DNA from: Gimesia chilikensis
GTDB taxonomy: Bacteria; Planctomycetota; Planctomycetia; Planctomycetales; Planctomycetaceae
Assembly (NCBI RefSeq): GCF_008329715.1
Contig: NZ_VTSR01000007.1
Location: 372,001-436,000 of the forward strand
Reading direction: 5' to 3'
Length of the DNA: 64,000 nt
Below, one piece after another: positions 1 to 9,570 of this stretch (its first letter is position 1; every line of letters starts with the position of its first letter). Both the position numbers and the translations under genes were made by a program. Below the pieces are notes generated by a model, which was not told the origin of the DNA, did no database searches, and was given only the letters and a program-made list of their open reading frames with translations.

Positions 1-115
1 CCAGATCATGGTTGCGGAGCATACCCGTCAAAAAAGCGCGCAATTCGCCTGCATGTGTCTCAAACAGTTGATGGACGATCTCGGGGGCGAGCTTGCCATC
101 GTTACCGGTGGCCAA
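1..115 (-). CDS. ECF-type RNA polymerase sigma factor, N-terminal fragment (cut by window edge)
   Basis: Only the first 38 codons lie in the window. Reading the minus strand from a TTG codon at 115..113 gives a peptide with LFETHAGELRAFLTGMLRN. This matches the first helix of sigma-70 region 2 in ECF sigma factors, where the usual form is roughly 'L-[FY]-x-x-[HY]-x-x-x-[LV]-x-x-[FY]-[LV]'. An in-frame TAG lies two codons upstream of the TTG. GGGAG sits about six bases before it, so TTG is the likely start. ECF sigma factors direct RNA polymerase to special promoters and are abundant in planctomycetes. The catalytically relevant rest of the gene is outside the window, so the subgroup cannot be given. 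Confidence 0.6.
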   Translation of the reverse strand, partial: MATGNDGKLAPEIVHQLFETHAGELRAFLTGMLRNHDL

Positions 116-435
116 TATCTACTCCCGTTTACATAACAAAACCACGGCTTTTAGTAACAACGATGCACGAGCAGGCGGATTTATTTTCAGAATCTCGAAT
201 AATTCTGAAAGATCCACAAAGAATACTGGGAAGACATAAGTCCCATTATGGCAAGTGGATAGGGGGTATTTATCTGTCCCAGGGCGGATTAATTATCCGT
301 CAGAATACTCCGCTTTCACGAGAGATGCAAAATAAATTCGCGGTTTCTGACGGCTCGTGTGACGGACAGCATTGAGTATCAGTCAGGGCGTGACAGTAAA
401 CAGTGAGGTCTGGCAGGCGTAAATGTACAGTGTTT
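116..435. other. Intergenic region without a recognisable gene
   Basis: This is about 320 bases between the start of the sigma factor and the end of the hydrolase. It is AT-richer than the neighbouring genes, and no open frame has both a ribosome binding site and protein-like composition. A small imperfect dyad, CGGATTAATTATCCG, lies near 285-300. It could be an operator for the sigma gene or chance. No tRNA or terminator with a T-run was seen. Confidence 0.4.
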
Positions 436-1473
436 TCAGTTGCTGAAATAGATGGCCGGCACGATGGCTTCCGCAATTTGCGGGTGGCTGTAGTAGTTAG
501 GGAACATGTGGCCTCCCCCAACACACTGTGAGACGTCGATATCGTGGACGCGGTTGACGCCATCTCCCAGTTTACGACGGTCCAGCCAGGTAAAGCCGGT
601 CTTGGCAAGCGCCCGACGTGAGATCGGCGCGAGTATCGGATAGAACCGCAGAATCCGGTCCTTATGGTTTCTCAGGTTGACCAGGCAGTCAGTGCAGTTC
701 AATCCGCAGCCATAACGCTCCCCGGGGTTCAGCCAGTTGTGATTGATCGCCGCAGCAGCAAAGACGACGCGGAAGTGCCGACAATTGCAGCAGATTTGCA
801 GTCCACAATCCTGCAGGGAAACTCCCTGAATCGATCCACCGCCAATCAGGTGCATTGTAGAAGCGACCACACGGGCACCGTGACTGTGACCCAGCAGGCT
901 GATCGGGTGGTGGGGCGGCAGTTCGGCGATCAGTCGTGAAACATAGAAGCCGTTATACTCAGCCCGTTTCCCCAGGATATTGACATCAACGGGAACAATC
1001 TTCGTCGTTGTATCATCACTGGGCCAGGTAAAGAAGATTACATTTAAAGGCAGCTGCGGGGCCGCGTTTCTCAGCCAGAGATACGTATTATAGGAATCGA
1101 GGAGTACGCTCTCCCATTTGACGAAACTCCCATGCACCATGATGCAGATGGGGGCATTCGGATCCAGGGACTGCAGCAGACTCTCCATCGACTGTGTTGA
1201 AACCTGCCCGGCTTCGTCTGAGTGATAGACATCAAACTCGCAGCAGGGACAGCAGCACTTGCTCTTCTGCATACAGCAACGCGAACTGACGACCCAGTAA
1301 TTGATCTCTGGAACGCAGGAGGTGCAATCCGGGGTATTCACGCATTGTCCCGGCTCCTGGTCGCAGCCCGGTGCAGGAGGCACTCCCTGACCAAATACGG
1401 GAGCGACAAACAGCAGTAGACAACAGAAGATACCCGCCTTGAGATGCATGGATTGAGTTTGCAGTAAATTCAT
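436..1473 (-). CDS. Secreted cysteine-rich alpha/beta hydrolase
   Basis: The product is 345 residues. It starts with a signal peptide (hydrophobic core about residues 12-27, ending near VFGQG). A cysteine-rich stretch follows at about residues 35-80, with many CC and CxxC pairs. The rest reads as an alpha/beta hydrolase fold. CIMVHGSF is the oxyanion-hole strand, and LLGHSHGARV carries the nucleophile elbow GHSHG. A later H in GGGHMFPNYYSH could be the catalytic histidine. More cysteines follow (DCGLQICCNC, CGLNCTDC). The general form resembles the DUF900/lipase-like esterases. The substrate is unknown. Export plus many cysteines suggests a disulfide-bonded or metal-binding envelope protein. 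It stands alone; the nitrate operon upstream is on the same strand, about 300 bases away. Confidence 0.65.
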   Translation of the reverse strand: MNLLQTQSMHLKAGIFCCLLLFVAPVFGQGVPPAPGCDQEPGQCVNTPDCTSCVPEINYWVVSSRCCMQKSKCCCPCCEFDVYHSDEAGQVSTQSMESLLQSLDPNAPICIMVHGSFVKWESVLLDSYNTYLWLRNAAPQLPLNVIFFTWPSDDTTTKIVPVDVNILGKRAEYNGFYVSRLIAELPPHHPISLLGHSHGARVVASTMHLIGGGSIQGVSLQDCGLQICCNCRHFRVVFAAAAINHNWLNPGERYGCGLNCTDCLVNLRNHKDRILRFYPILAPISRRALAKTGFTWLDRRKLGDGVNRVHDIDVSQCVGGGHMFPNYYSHPQIAEAIVPAIYFSN

Positions 1474-1772
1474 GGGCCCGGTTTATGAAATTCAATGGAT
1501 GAGGGGGTGTCATCGTCTCACATGCAGCGCGCACTGTCTGAGGTAATTTCCCGCAAGTGCTTATAGAGGGGTATCGGTAATCGCCGGGACTTTTTAGCGC
1601 AATTTAATACAAACTCCGGTTCTACCGACGCGGGGATGATATTTTGCAGAAATGGAGCCGAAGGGGCAGATTGTGCTTAAGTGCCAGTATGCGGATGCGT
1701 GGCCAGACAGGTCACGTGTGGGAGAAATGTTCCTGATTCCTGGAAAGAAATCGATCCAGTCTTCCGGGGGCG

Positions 1773-3980
1773 TCACTCATTAATAATCCGCACAGCACAA
1801 CATTTATAGGAAGGCTGACTGGAGTGCGGATCGAAGACGGCATCGGTCAACTGGTTGGTCTCTTCATAATGCATGGGAATGAAAAGCTGTCCCGGTTGGA
1901 CCGACTGGGTAATAAACGCGCGGGCTTTCAGACGGCCGCGTTGTGACTCCACAAAGATCAGGTCATTAGGTTGAACGGAGTGCTTCTGCGCGTCCTCCGG
2001 ATTGATCTCTACATAAATCCGATTGGGATACAGCTTCCGCAGGACATCGGAATTCCGAGTGCGGGTCTGTGTGTGCCACTGGGAGGCAGTGCCCCGTCCC
2101 GTCAATAAGACGAAAGGATACTGTTCGCTGGGCGCTTCCGGCATCCTGGTCGGTTCAGAAAAGATAAACCGCGCCCGACCATTCTCGTGAAAATAGCGAC
2201 CATCCTCGAACAGTCTGCGTTGCTGTTGTGGTGGTTCCGTTTCACTGGCTGCAAACGGCCACTGGATTCCCCCCTGCTCTTCGATGGCGGTATAGTCTTC
2301 GATCCCGGAGAAATCACAGGCCTGGCCGGCACTCAGTTTTTTCATCAACTGGAAAACTTCCGCGGGAGAACTCCACTGAGAGAACATTTCACCGCAGCCC
2401 CAGTACTGGGCGATCAGTTTGAAGATAGAGAAATCAGACAACGCCTGTCCCGGTGCCCGTTTGATGCGTTTGACCCGACCGATGCGACGTTCTGCATTAA
2501 TGAAGGTCCCCTCTTTCTCGCCCCAGCCTGCAGCAGGCAGGATGAGATCGGCATGACGCGCCGTTTCGGTGTTGTGATACATGTCCTGTACCACCAGGAA
2601 ATCGAGCCGGTCCAGAATGTCGCGGGCCTGTCCCTGGTTGATCCAGGAATGCGCGGGGTTCGTACAGATAACCCACAGGCCTTTGATTTTACCAGCCAGA
2701 ATCCCTTCCATAATCTTATGGTAAGGCAGACTGTTCTCAGCGGGAATCCGATCCACGGGAATGTCGAGAATATCTGCAACCTTCGCCCGATGGCGGTCAT
2801 TCAGGAAGTCGTGACCACCCAGCAGGTTGGTGGTATTACTGAAAAGACGCGATCCCATCGCATTACACTGACCAGTAATCGAATTGGGACCAGTGCCGGG
2901 CCGACCGATGTTCCCCGTCATCAATGCCAGGTTGATGATCGCCTGGGCGGTACGCACTCCCTGGTAACTCTGATTGACCCCCATGGTCCACCAGAACGAA
3001 ACCCGTTTGCCTGTGTGAATCAGTTCGACCAACTGTTCAATCTTTTCCTGGCTGACGCCGGTTTCAGCAGTGATGCGATCCAGCGGATAATCGCGCACAT
3101 GGGCTTTGAATGCGTCAAAGTCTTCCGTGTGTGCCCGCACGTAGTCCGCATCGACATATCCCTTCTGAATCAGTAACTGGGCAATTCCGTAGAACAGAGG
3201 CAGGTCTGATTTGGGAGCGATCTGCAGATGCAATGTCGACTGCATCGCGGTTTCCGTCTTCCGCGGGTCGACAACAACGATCTGAGGCGAATGGGGGTTC
3301 CGCATCACACGTTCCCACATGATCGGATGCGCGATACAGGGATTCGCGCCCACAAAAACCAGTACGTCTGATTCTTCAAGGTCCTGGTAAGTGAATGGTG
3401 GTGCATCGAAGCCGAAGGACTGCTTGTAAGCAGTCACCGCTGAAGCCATGCACTGACGCGTGTTGCCGTCTCCATGTTTCATACCCATTCCGAATTTGGC
3501 CAGCGCGCCCAGGAAAGCCATCTCCTCGGTGACCATCTGACCGGTGCTTAGGAACGCGACCGATTCGTCGCCATGCTTTTCCTGGATGGCTTTGAATTTA
3601 CTGGTAAACAGGCTCAGTGCGGAATCCCAGTCGACCGGCTCCCAATGATTGGGAGACTTTTTCACCAGCGGGCTGATGGCCCGATCCGGCGAATCGAGCA
3701 CCGACAGTGCTTCCCAGCCTTTGGGACAGGCCATGCCCAGATTCACGGGATATTCGGTCGTGGGACTGATGCAGACTCCCTCGCCGTTTTTCAGATGAAT
3801 ATTCAGATTACATCCGGTACCACAGAATCCGCAGACCATTTGAGTGGTCGCATCGGGTAAATTTTTCTCAGGGACTTTGCCCAGACCGAAGCCGCCGGGT
3901 GAGAGCAGTAATTCCCTGGTAAGATGGCCCTCTTTCTGATGAATCAGAGAGCTTAATTTTGATTGATCGATAATCGACAT
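1773..3980 (-). CDS. nasA: Assimilatory nitrate reductase, molybdopterin catalytic subunit
   Basis: This 735-residue molybdopterin oxidoreductase reduces nitrate to nitrite. Cys50, Cys53, Cys57 and Cys85 form the N-terminal [4Fe-4S] motif (CGFCGTGC ... ACPKGW). [11 protein letters not shown] at about 171-181 carries the cysteine (177) expected to bind molybdenum in the Nas/Nap group. [20 protein letters not shown] near the middle and the C-terminal dinucleotide-binding domain (from about 620) are typical of NasA/NasC. There is no twin-arginine signal, so it should be cytoplasmic. It also lacks the C-terminal [2Fe-2S] BFD domain found in Klebsiella-type NasA, so electrons must come from another subunit. 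It is the last gene of a five-gene minus-strand operon, 27 bases after the DmsBC-like gene, which is the obvious partner. The call is firm for the family and slightly less firm for assimilatory use. Confidence 0.9.
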   Translation of the reverse strand: MSIIDQSKLSSLIHQKEGHLTRELLLSPGGFGLGKVPEKNLPDATTQMVCGFCGTGCNLNIHLKNGEGVCISPTTEYPVNLGMACPKGWEALSVLDSPDRAISPLVKKSPNHWEPVDWDSALSLFTSKFKAIQEKHGDESVAFLSTGQMVTEEMAFLGALAKFGMGMKHGDGNTRQCMASAVTAYKQSFGFDAPPFTYQDLEESDVLVFVGANPCIAHPIMWERVMRNPHSPQIVVVDPRKTETAMQSTLHLQIAPKSDLPLFYGIAQLLIQKGYVDADYVRAHTEDFDAFKAHVRDYPLDRITAETGVSQEKIEQLVELIHTGKRVSFWWTMGVNQSYQGVRTAQAIINLALMTGNIGRPGTGPNSITGQCNAMGSRLFSNTTNLLGGHDFLNDRHRAKVADILDIPVDRIPAENSLPYHKIMEGILAGKIKGLWVICTNPAHSWINQGQARDILDRLDFLVVQDMYHNTETARHADLILPAAGWGEKEGTFINAERRIGRVKRIKRAPGQALSDFSIFKLIAQYWGCGEMFSQWSSPAEVFQLMKKLSAGQACDFSGIEDYTAIEEQGGIQWPFAASETEPPQQQRRLFEDGRYFHENGRARFIFSEPTRMPEAPSEQYPFVLLTGRGTASQWHTQTRTRNSDVLRKLYPNRIYVEINPEDAQKHSVQPNDLIFVESQRGRLKARAFITQSVQPGQLFIPMHYEETNQLTDAVFDPHSSQPSYKCCAVRIINE

Positions 3981-4007
3981 CGAAACACCGAGTCCTGTCC
4001 GAGTAAT

Positions 4008-5753
4008 TTAGTGGATCACACCAGGCATGCGGGGAGCGGCTACCGCAGAGAAGAACAGATAACGTTCGAGGAGTTCACCAGCTAAACAGGCTATGAATAA
4101 AATACTAACAGTAAAAAACAGAGTCAGGTTCTGAACCGGTTGCGTCTGTTGGTTCAGCAGGAACAGAGGCATCAGAATGCCTCCTAAAATACCGCAGGCA
4201 AAACGGGCCAGCGTCACGCTGGAGAGTTCACCACTCATCAGCAACGCAGAACGTTTTAAAGGCGAGTTCTGACGCCGCAGCAGATACCGGAAGATAGAAG
4301 CTTCAAAACCCAGTTTGAGCACGGTCGTCACAATTAGTGCTTTGGAGAGAATCGGTCCGGCCTGTGCCAGCAGCAGATTGGTCGCGGCAGAATTGACTGT
4401 CAGATTCAAGGCGAAAATGACCACCCAGGTGGAGGCAATCCCCAGCAGCGCCGCGGTGAGCACAAACTTGGTTGTGGTGGCTTCGAAACTCCAGAATTCA
4501 CGTTTGGTAAAGACATAGATCATGATGGAGCAGAAGATCCCAACTGCCCCCAGGGCACTGACCAGCCAGCCCGCGGCTGGTTGCCAGACCTCCCAACGGG
4601 GTAACAGTGATCCGGCAAACCAGGTCAGGCCGGCATAGACCTGCGCCGCACCGGCAAACACACCAAAGGCCAGGATTTCCCGGCTCAACCAGGAATGCTT
4701 GAGTCCGAGAATACCACGGAAGGCATACAAAGGACGCCCCAGGTGCAACGTGGAGGCCCCCAGTGCCAGCAAACCAAAGAGTAAGGCTGTCGTCGCTGAG
4801 AGGCGTACCATCACCGATGTGGTCTCCGCACTGAGAAAGTACTCCAGCACGGAGCCGGTGAAAAAGGCACCAACAGACAGTTGTGTCAGCACCAGCATGA
4901 TCACCAGAGGGAGATGTGCATGTTGTGGACGGGCAGAATAGTAGTCCGCCGGCAGCGTATTCCGCGGAAACGGCTTGCGTGATTTATAGGTGGTTGTGGG
5001 ATACGTGTGTTGTGGATCGGGGGCTGCGGGAAGAAATGTGTTGATTTCCGAGTCAGCCAGAACCTGTTCTTGATTGACGATATCAATCGAAATCGCCTGG
5101 TGCGGACAGGCCTGCACACAGGCCGGAGCTTCGCCGTCTGTCAACCGCTGACTGCACATGTCGCATTTACGGACAATCCCCTTTTGGCTGTGATACTTGG
5201 GCACATCGTAAGGACAGGCCAGCGTACAGTACTGGCAGCCGAAGCACTGATCGTCGAGATGTTTCACAATTCCCGTGATGGGATCTTTTTCATACGCATT
5301 CACCGGACAGGCCTGCATGCAGCCCGGGTCCAGGCAGTGATGACAGGCGGTGGTGACGTGCTGATAAATCGGGTCCTGGCTTGTCCCGCCGATCAATAGA
5401 CCCACGTCGCGCCAGGTTTCATTTTCATCCAGCCCGTTCATTGAGTGGCAGGCGGTGACACAGGCTTTGCATCCCGAACAGCGATCCAGGTCCACCTGAA
5501 ATGCGTACTGTTCGTCGGACTGCGGTGATTTGGAAGGAATCAGATCCGCATAATAACGCGACTGAGCCGGCAGGGCTTCTGCTTCATACTGACGGGCAAA
5601 TTCGTCGACGGCGGTCAGAGTCTGTTGCTCTTCCAGCAGCAGTGAAATCAGGTCGAATTCCTGATGACAGGTGGCTGTTCCCTGTGAAGCCGGGTTGTTC
5701 CCATCCAGAGGCGCGTCTGAACCGGTGTTTTGTTCGTCGAAGTTGAAGCTCAT
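4008..5753 (-). CDS. DmsB-DmsC-type fusion: four-cluster ferredoxin plus membrane anchor for nitrate reductase
   Basis: The product is 581 residues. Residues about 85-225 hold four [4Fe-4S] cysteine groups in DmsB style: Cys92/95/98/102, Cys137/140/145/149, Cys170/173/176/180 and Cys197/200/212/216. From about residue 280 to 575 it is a polytopic membrane protein with about eight hydrophobic segments, resembling the DmsC quinol-oxidising anchor. In most bacteria DmsB and DmsC are separate proteins; here they form one chain. An N-terminal stretch of about 85 residues has no recognised motif. By position (three bases after the flavin reductase, 27 before nasA) it is inferred to pass electrons from quinol and/or the flavoprotein to NasA. 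No Tat signal is seen, so the ferredoxin part should face the cytoplasm. Anchored electron delivery is unusual for an assimilatory nitrate reductase. Confidence 0.82.
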   Translation of the reverse strand: MSFNFDEQNTGSDAPLDGNNPASQGTATCHQEFDLISLLLEEQQTLTAVDEFARQYEAEALPAQSRYYADLIPSKSPQSDEQYAFQVDLDRCSGCKACVTACHSMNGLDENETWRDVGLLIGGTSQDPIYQHVTTACHHCLDPGCMQACPVNAYEKDPITGIVKHLDDQCFGCQYCTLACPYDVPKYHSQKGIVRKCDMCSQRLTDGEAPACVQACPHQAISIDIVNQEQVLADSEINTFLPAAPDPQHTYPTTTYKSRKPFPRNTLPADYYSARPQHAHLPLVIMLVLTQLSVGAFFTGSVLEYFLSAETTSVMVRLSATTALLFGLLALGASTLHLGRPLYAFRGILGLKHSWLSREILAFGVFAGAAQVYAGLTWFAGSLLPRWEVWQPAAGWLVSALGAVGIFCSIMIYVFTKREFWSFEATTTKFVLTAALLGIASTWVVIFALNLTVNSAATNLLLAQAGPILSKALIVTTVLKLGFEASIFRYLLRRQNSPLKRSALLMSGELSSVTLARFACGILGGILMPLFLLNQQTQPVQNLTLFFTVSILFIACLAGELLERYLFFSAVAAPRMPGVIH

Positions 5754-5756
5754 AAG

Positions 5757-6527
5757 TTAACTGTTTTTTCGTTTTTTATGGAATTGCTCGCTGTGAATCA
5801 GTTCCGCCGGGGCTCCCATTTCCTCAAGACGCTCCTGGAATTCCTGATTGAAATCCCGGGGCCCACACAAAAAGAAACGGCAGCTGGGAATCTGAGGTAC
5901 TCGGGAACTGATGAAATCGAAGTTGAGATGCCCGCAGTAACCCATCCAGTGGGGGACCGGCTGTGAAAGTGTCAGGAAGTAATGAAAACCCGGTAACTGG
6001 GTCATGAGTTGACGTGTTTCCTGATCGAAGATGACATCCCGATGTGTACGCGCACCGTAAAACAGGTAGCAGGGTCTGTTCTCCTGCAAATCATTCAGAT
6101 AGCGGACGATGCTCATCATGGGAGTGATTCCGATCCCGGCACAGAGCAGAATCAATGGCTCGGTGTGGTGTTCCGGATCATAGTAAAACTGGCCCAACGG
6201 TCCTTTCAGACGAAGCTGACTGCCGCGCTGCACCTGTTCAAAAAAGTAATTGCTGGCCTCCCCTTTTCGGTTGCGTTTGATCGTCAGGTCAATTCGTTCC
6301 GGACGCAAAGGTGAAGAACTGATGGAAAAACTCCGCCAGACTTCTTTGCCCCGGATATCCAGGCAGACCTTGATAAACATTCCCGGTTTGTGAACCGGCA
6401 GTTGGCCCTGCAGGTTGTCCAGACGAAAGGTGCAGACATCCTCGGCTTCCTGAATCACATCACAGACAGAAAGGGTTACCAGTGTTTCGTTTTGTTTTCG
6501 TTCGTCTTCCGGCTTCGATAGGATCAT
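5757..6527 (-). CDS. FAD/NAD(P)-binding ferredoxin-reductase-like oxidoreductase
   Basis: The 256-residue product has the ferredoxin-NADP reductase fold. RSFSISSSP at about residue 65 is the FAD-binding RxYS-type motif (Phe replaces Tyr). LLCAGIGITPMMSIVR at about 125-140 is the NAD(P)-binding loop. FLCGPRDFNQEF near 215 is the C-terminal nucleotide motif. There is no added [2Fe-2S] ferredoxin domain, unlike many phenol hydroxylase-type reductases. It lies between nirB-nirD (15 bases upstream) and the DmsBC fusion (three bases downstream), so the three are almost certainly cotranscribed. The likely role is to move electrons from NAD(P)H to the iron-sulfur subunit of nitrate reductase, as NasB does elsewhere. 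That partner choice is inferred from position only. Confidence 0.75.
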   Translation of the reverse strand: MILSKPEDERKQNETLVTLSVCDVIQEAEDVCTFRLDNLQGQLPVHKPGMFIKVCLDIRGKEVWRSFSISSSPLRPERIDLTIKRNRKGEASNYFFEQVQRGSQLRLKGPLGQFYYDPEHHTEPLILLCAGIGITPMMSIVRYLNDLQENRPCYLFYGARTHRDVIFDQETRQLMTQLPGFHYFLTLSQPVPHWMGYCGHLNFDFISSRVPQIPSCRFFLCGPRDFNQEFQERLEEMGAPAELIHSEQFHKKRKNS

Positions 6528-6542
6528 TTCTTAAACCTGTGC

Positions 6543-9506
6543 TTAGTGAGCGCCAGCACATACTGTTTGGTTAATTAATTCATCGAGTACCTCGGGAGCA
6601 GGCAGCTCGAGGTAAACGTTTTCCTCTGCATCAACTTTAACATTGAATACCTTGACTGCATATTCTTCATCCCCGCTCAGGCAGGAACCGTTCTCCAGGG
6701 AAAAAGTTTTCTTATGCAGCGGGCAGGCAACTTTGGGGATCCCGTGTGAATCTCCCACGATGCCCCGTGAGAGTACCATTGCCTGCTTATGCGGGCACAT
6801 CTGCTGACAGGCAAACCATTCCCCGCGACTTTCGAAGTTGAAGACAGCCAGCTGAGATTGACCATATTTGACGGTCGATCCCGATTCCGCAGGGAAATCG
6901 CTGACCTGCCCCACCTTGACCCATTTGCGTGGCGGTTCATCCGTTACGGGGGCCGGTGGTTCAGCAGCCTGCAGGCTCTCGAGCGGAACAAAGTCCGGTG
7001 CCCAGTCGACAGGTCGTTTCTGACCGCGTTGTGGAATGAGCTCGATTGATGGTTCGTGTTCCTCGGTATTGACGAACTGTTCAAACAAACGTCGTTTGTC
7101 AGGATTATCAACGACCGCTTTCCATTCACAGTGATAGCTGTCGACCAGCGACTGCATCATGGCTTCGAGTTCGTCACAGATTCCCAGCTTGTCTTCAATG
7201 ACTACTTCACGCAGATGGTCGATTCCCCCTTCCAGCTTATCCAGCCAGGTGGCGGTGCGCGTCAGTTTGTCTGCGGTCTGAATGTAATACATCAGGAAGC
7301 GGTCCAGGTATTTGATACAGGTTTCTTCTTCCAGGTCCGAAGCAAACAGGTCGGCGTGGCGTGGCTTGGCTCCGCCATTTCCACAAATGTAGAGGTTGTA
7401 TCCATTCTCAGTCGCGATCAGTCCGAAGTCTTTACTTTGCGCTTCCGCACATTCCCGGACACAGCCCGAAACGCCCCCTTTGATTTTATGAGGTGCACGG
7501 ATTCCGCGGTAGCGCTCTTCGAGGCGAATTGCAAAACCGACCGAATCTCCCACTCCGTAGCGGCACCAGGTGGTACCTACACAGCTTTTTACCGTTCGCA
7601 GGGCTTTGCCATAAGCGTGTCCGCTCTCGAAACCGGCATCAATCAGTCTTTCCCAGATTCGGGGCAGATCATGCACTTCGGCTCCAAACAGGTCGACCCG
7701 CTGACCTCCGGTGATTTTCGTATAAAGTCCAAAATCCCGGGCGACTTCACCGAGTACGATCAGTTTTTCTGGCGTGATTTCACCACCGGGAACACGGGGG
7801 ACTACGGAATACAGACCACCCCGCTGCATGTTTGCGAGGAACCTGTCATTGGTATCCTGCAGCGGTGCATGATCCACAATATGCTCGTTCCACAAACTGG
7901 CCAGAATCGAAGCGACGGTTGGCTTACAGACTTCGCAACCATTGCCGGCTCCGCAATCTGCAATCACTTCAGCAAACGACTTCAGCTTTTTGATTTTGAT
8001 GATATTGAACAACTCGGTGCGTGAGAACTCGAAGTGCTCGCAGAGGTGGTTGTTAACCGTGATTCCCGCTGCTGCCATCTCGGCTTTGAACACGTCGGTT
8101 ACCAGTGGCATACAACCACCACAGCCACCGCCTGCTTTGGTGCAGGCTTTGACCTCGTCGACCGATGTCAGTTCCTGATCCTGAATCGCCGCGCAGATCT
8201 GTCCCTTCGTGACATTGTTGCATGAGCAGATTTGTGCTTCGTCAGGCATGTCCGCAGCACTGCCACCGGGAATCCCCCCTCCGCTGCCCACGACCAGTTC
8301 GTGCGGACTGCAGGGGAGCTTGTCTTCTGACTTGGCCAGCAGGGACAGACTGCCGTAATCGGAAGCATCTCCAATCAGGATGCCTCCCAGCAGGTGAGTC
8401 CCCTCGGTGTTGAATACCAGTTTTTTGTAGACGCCGTTAAACGGGTCTTCGAAGGTCAGGCTTTTGGAAATGTCAGGCCCCGCTTCGTAATCACCGAAGC
8501 TGGCAACATCGACGCCCATCAGTTTGAGCTTGGTTGAAAGATCGCTGCCCGTAAATTCCGCTTCGCCGTGACACAGATGACTCGCTGCCACCTCAGCCAT
8601 CTGATAGCCGGGAGCGACCAGGCCGTAAACCATACCGGAATGCAGGGCGACTTCGCCAACTGCATAGATGTCAGGATCGGAGGTCTGTAGAAAGTCATTT
8701 ACCAGGATCCCGCCACGCGGTCCGACTTCGAGATCGCATTGTCGGGCCAGTTCATCACGGGGACGGATACCGGCAGAGACGATGATCATATCCAGATCCA
8801 GGGTAGAACCATCCTGAAAGAGAATTCCTTCGACGCGTGATTCCCCCAGAACCTTGTCGGTGGCTTTGTTCAGATGAACCTGGACGCCCAGTTCTTCAAT
8901 CTTCTGTACCAGCACTTTCGAACCCGCGTCATCGATCTGACGAGGCATGAGCCGGGGGGCAAATTCCAGCACATGTGTCTGGAGCCCCAGGTCGAGAGCC
9001 GCCTTGGCTGCTTCGAGTCCGAGCAGACCGCCACCGATGACTGCGGCCGTCTTGGACTGTTTCGCGTAAGCGATGATCTGTTCGAGGTCGTTGATCGTAC
9101 GATAGACGAACACCCCCCGGTTTTTAATCCCCGGCACGTCCGGCACAAAGGGGTAGGAACCGGTGGCGATCACAACTTTATCATAGGGGATTTCCACCCC
9201 TTTCTGGGAGCGGATGATCTTATTTTCACGGTCGATACTCACGGCCCGATCGGAGAGATGCAGGTCGATCTGATTTTCCGCATACCATTCTCTGCGGGCC
9301 AGCATCAGTTTTTCCGCGTCATTGTGGGCAAAAAACTGGGTCAGGCCAACGCGGTCATAAGCGGCCCGGGGCTCTTCACAGAACGTGGTGATTTTATATT
9401 CCTGTTGCTCATCCTTATCAACAAGCTGCTCGCAAAATCGCAAGCCGACCATTCCGTTGCCGATGACGACGACATTCTGCTTGTTGTCGAAGTTCTGCTG
9501 AATCAC
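6543..9506 (-). CDS. nirB: NAD(P)H-dependent nitrite reductase, NirB-NirD fusion
   Basis: The 987-residue protein joins both subunits of assimilatory nitrite reductase, which makes ammonium from nitrite. Residues 10-320 are a FAD/NAD disulfide-oxidoreductase domain (VVVIGNGMVG, AAVIGGGLLGLEAA, YAVGEVALH). Two BFD-type [2Fe-2S] segments follow: Cys427, 429, 462 and 465, then Cys489, 518, 524 and 527. The sirohaem/[4Fe-4S] domain has the paired motifs Cys642-X5-Cys648 and Cys682-X3-Cys686. The C-terminal 120 residues are a NirD Rieske domain with the CPH (904-906) and CPLH (928-931) cluster ligands intact. NirB alone is usually about 850 residues and NirD about 110, so this is a full-length fusion with nothing missing. 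It lies 64 bases after narK and 15 bases before the flavin reductase. Confidence 0.93.
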   Translation of the reverse strand: MIQQNFDNKQNVVVIGNGMVGLRFCEQLVDKDEQQEYKITTFCEEPRAAYDRVGLTQFFAHNDAEKLMLARREWYAENQIDLHLSDRAVSIDRENKIIRSQKGVEIPYDKVVIATGSYPFVPDVPGIKNRGVFVYRTINDLEQIIAYAKQSKTAAVIGGGLLGLEAAKAALDLGLQTHVLEFAPRLMPRQIDDAGSKVLVQKIEELGVQVHLNKATDKVLGESRVEGILFQDGSTLDLDMIIVSAGIRPRDELARQCDLEVGPRGGILVNDFLQTSDPDIYAVGEVALHSGMVYGLVAPGYQMAEVAASHLCHGEAEFTGSDLSTKLKLMGVDVASFGDYEAGPDISKSLTFEDPFNGVYKKLVFNTEGTHLLGGILIGDASDYGSLSLLAKSEDKLPCSPHELVVGSGGGIPGGSAADMPDEAQICSCNNVTKGQICAAIQDQELTSVDEVKACTKAGGGCGGCMPLVTDVFKAEMAAAGITVNNHLCEHFEFSRTELFNIIKIKKLKSFAEVIADCGAGNGCEVCKPTVASILASLWNEHIVDHAPLQDTNDRFLANMQRGGLYSVVPRVPGGEITPEKLIVLGEVARDFGLYTKITGGQRVDLFGAEVHDLPRIWERLIDAGFESGHAYGKALRTVKSCVGTTWCRYGVGDSVGFAIRLEERYRGIRAPHKIKGGVSGCVRECAEAQSKDFGLIATENGYNLYICGNGGAKPRHADLFASDLEEETCIKYLDRFLMYYIQTADKLTRTATWLDKLEGGIDHLREVVIEDKLGICDELEAMMQSLVDSYHCEWKAVVDNPDKRRLFEQFVNTEEHEPSIELIPQRGQKRPVDWAPDFVPLESLQAAEPPAPVTDEPPRKWVKVGQVSDFPAESGSTVKYGQSQLAVFNFESRGEWFACQQMCPHKQAMVLSRGIVGDSHGIPKVACPLHKKTFSLENGSCLSGDEEYAVKVFNVKVDAEENVYLELPAPEVLDELINQTVCAGAH

Positions 9507-9570
9507 GTTATCCTACCTTTTAATTGAGCACTTGAAGTTTAATATTTGAGTTGCTTTTCTGGTCAGTCGC

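Noticed and set aside
55-375. 106-codon plus-strand frame at the left edge
   Set aside because: It starts with GTG without a ribosome binding site, has no protein-like pattern and overlaps the antisense sigma factor start, which has clear family motifs.
2187-3176. 329-codon plus-strand frame
   Set aside because: It lies entirely antisense to nasA, whose motifs are unambiguous; long antisense frames are common at this GC content.
7056-8024. 322-codon plus-strand frame
   Set aside because: It is antisense to nirB-nirD, with no domain or ribosome binding site.
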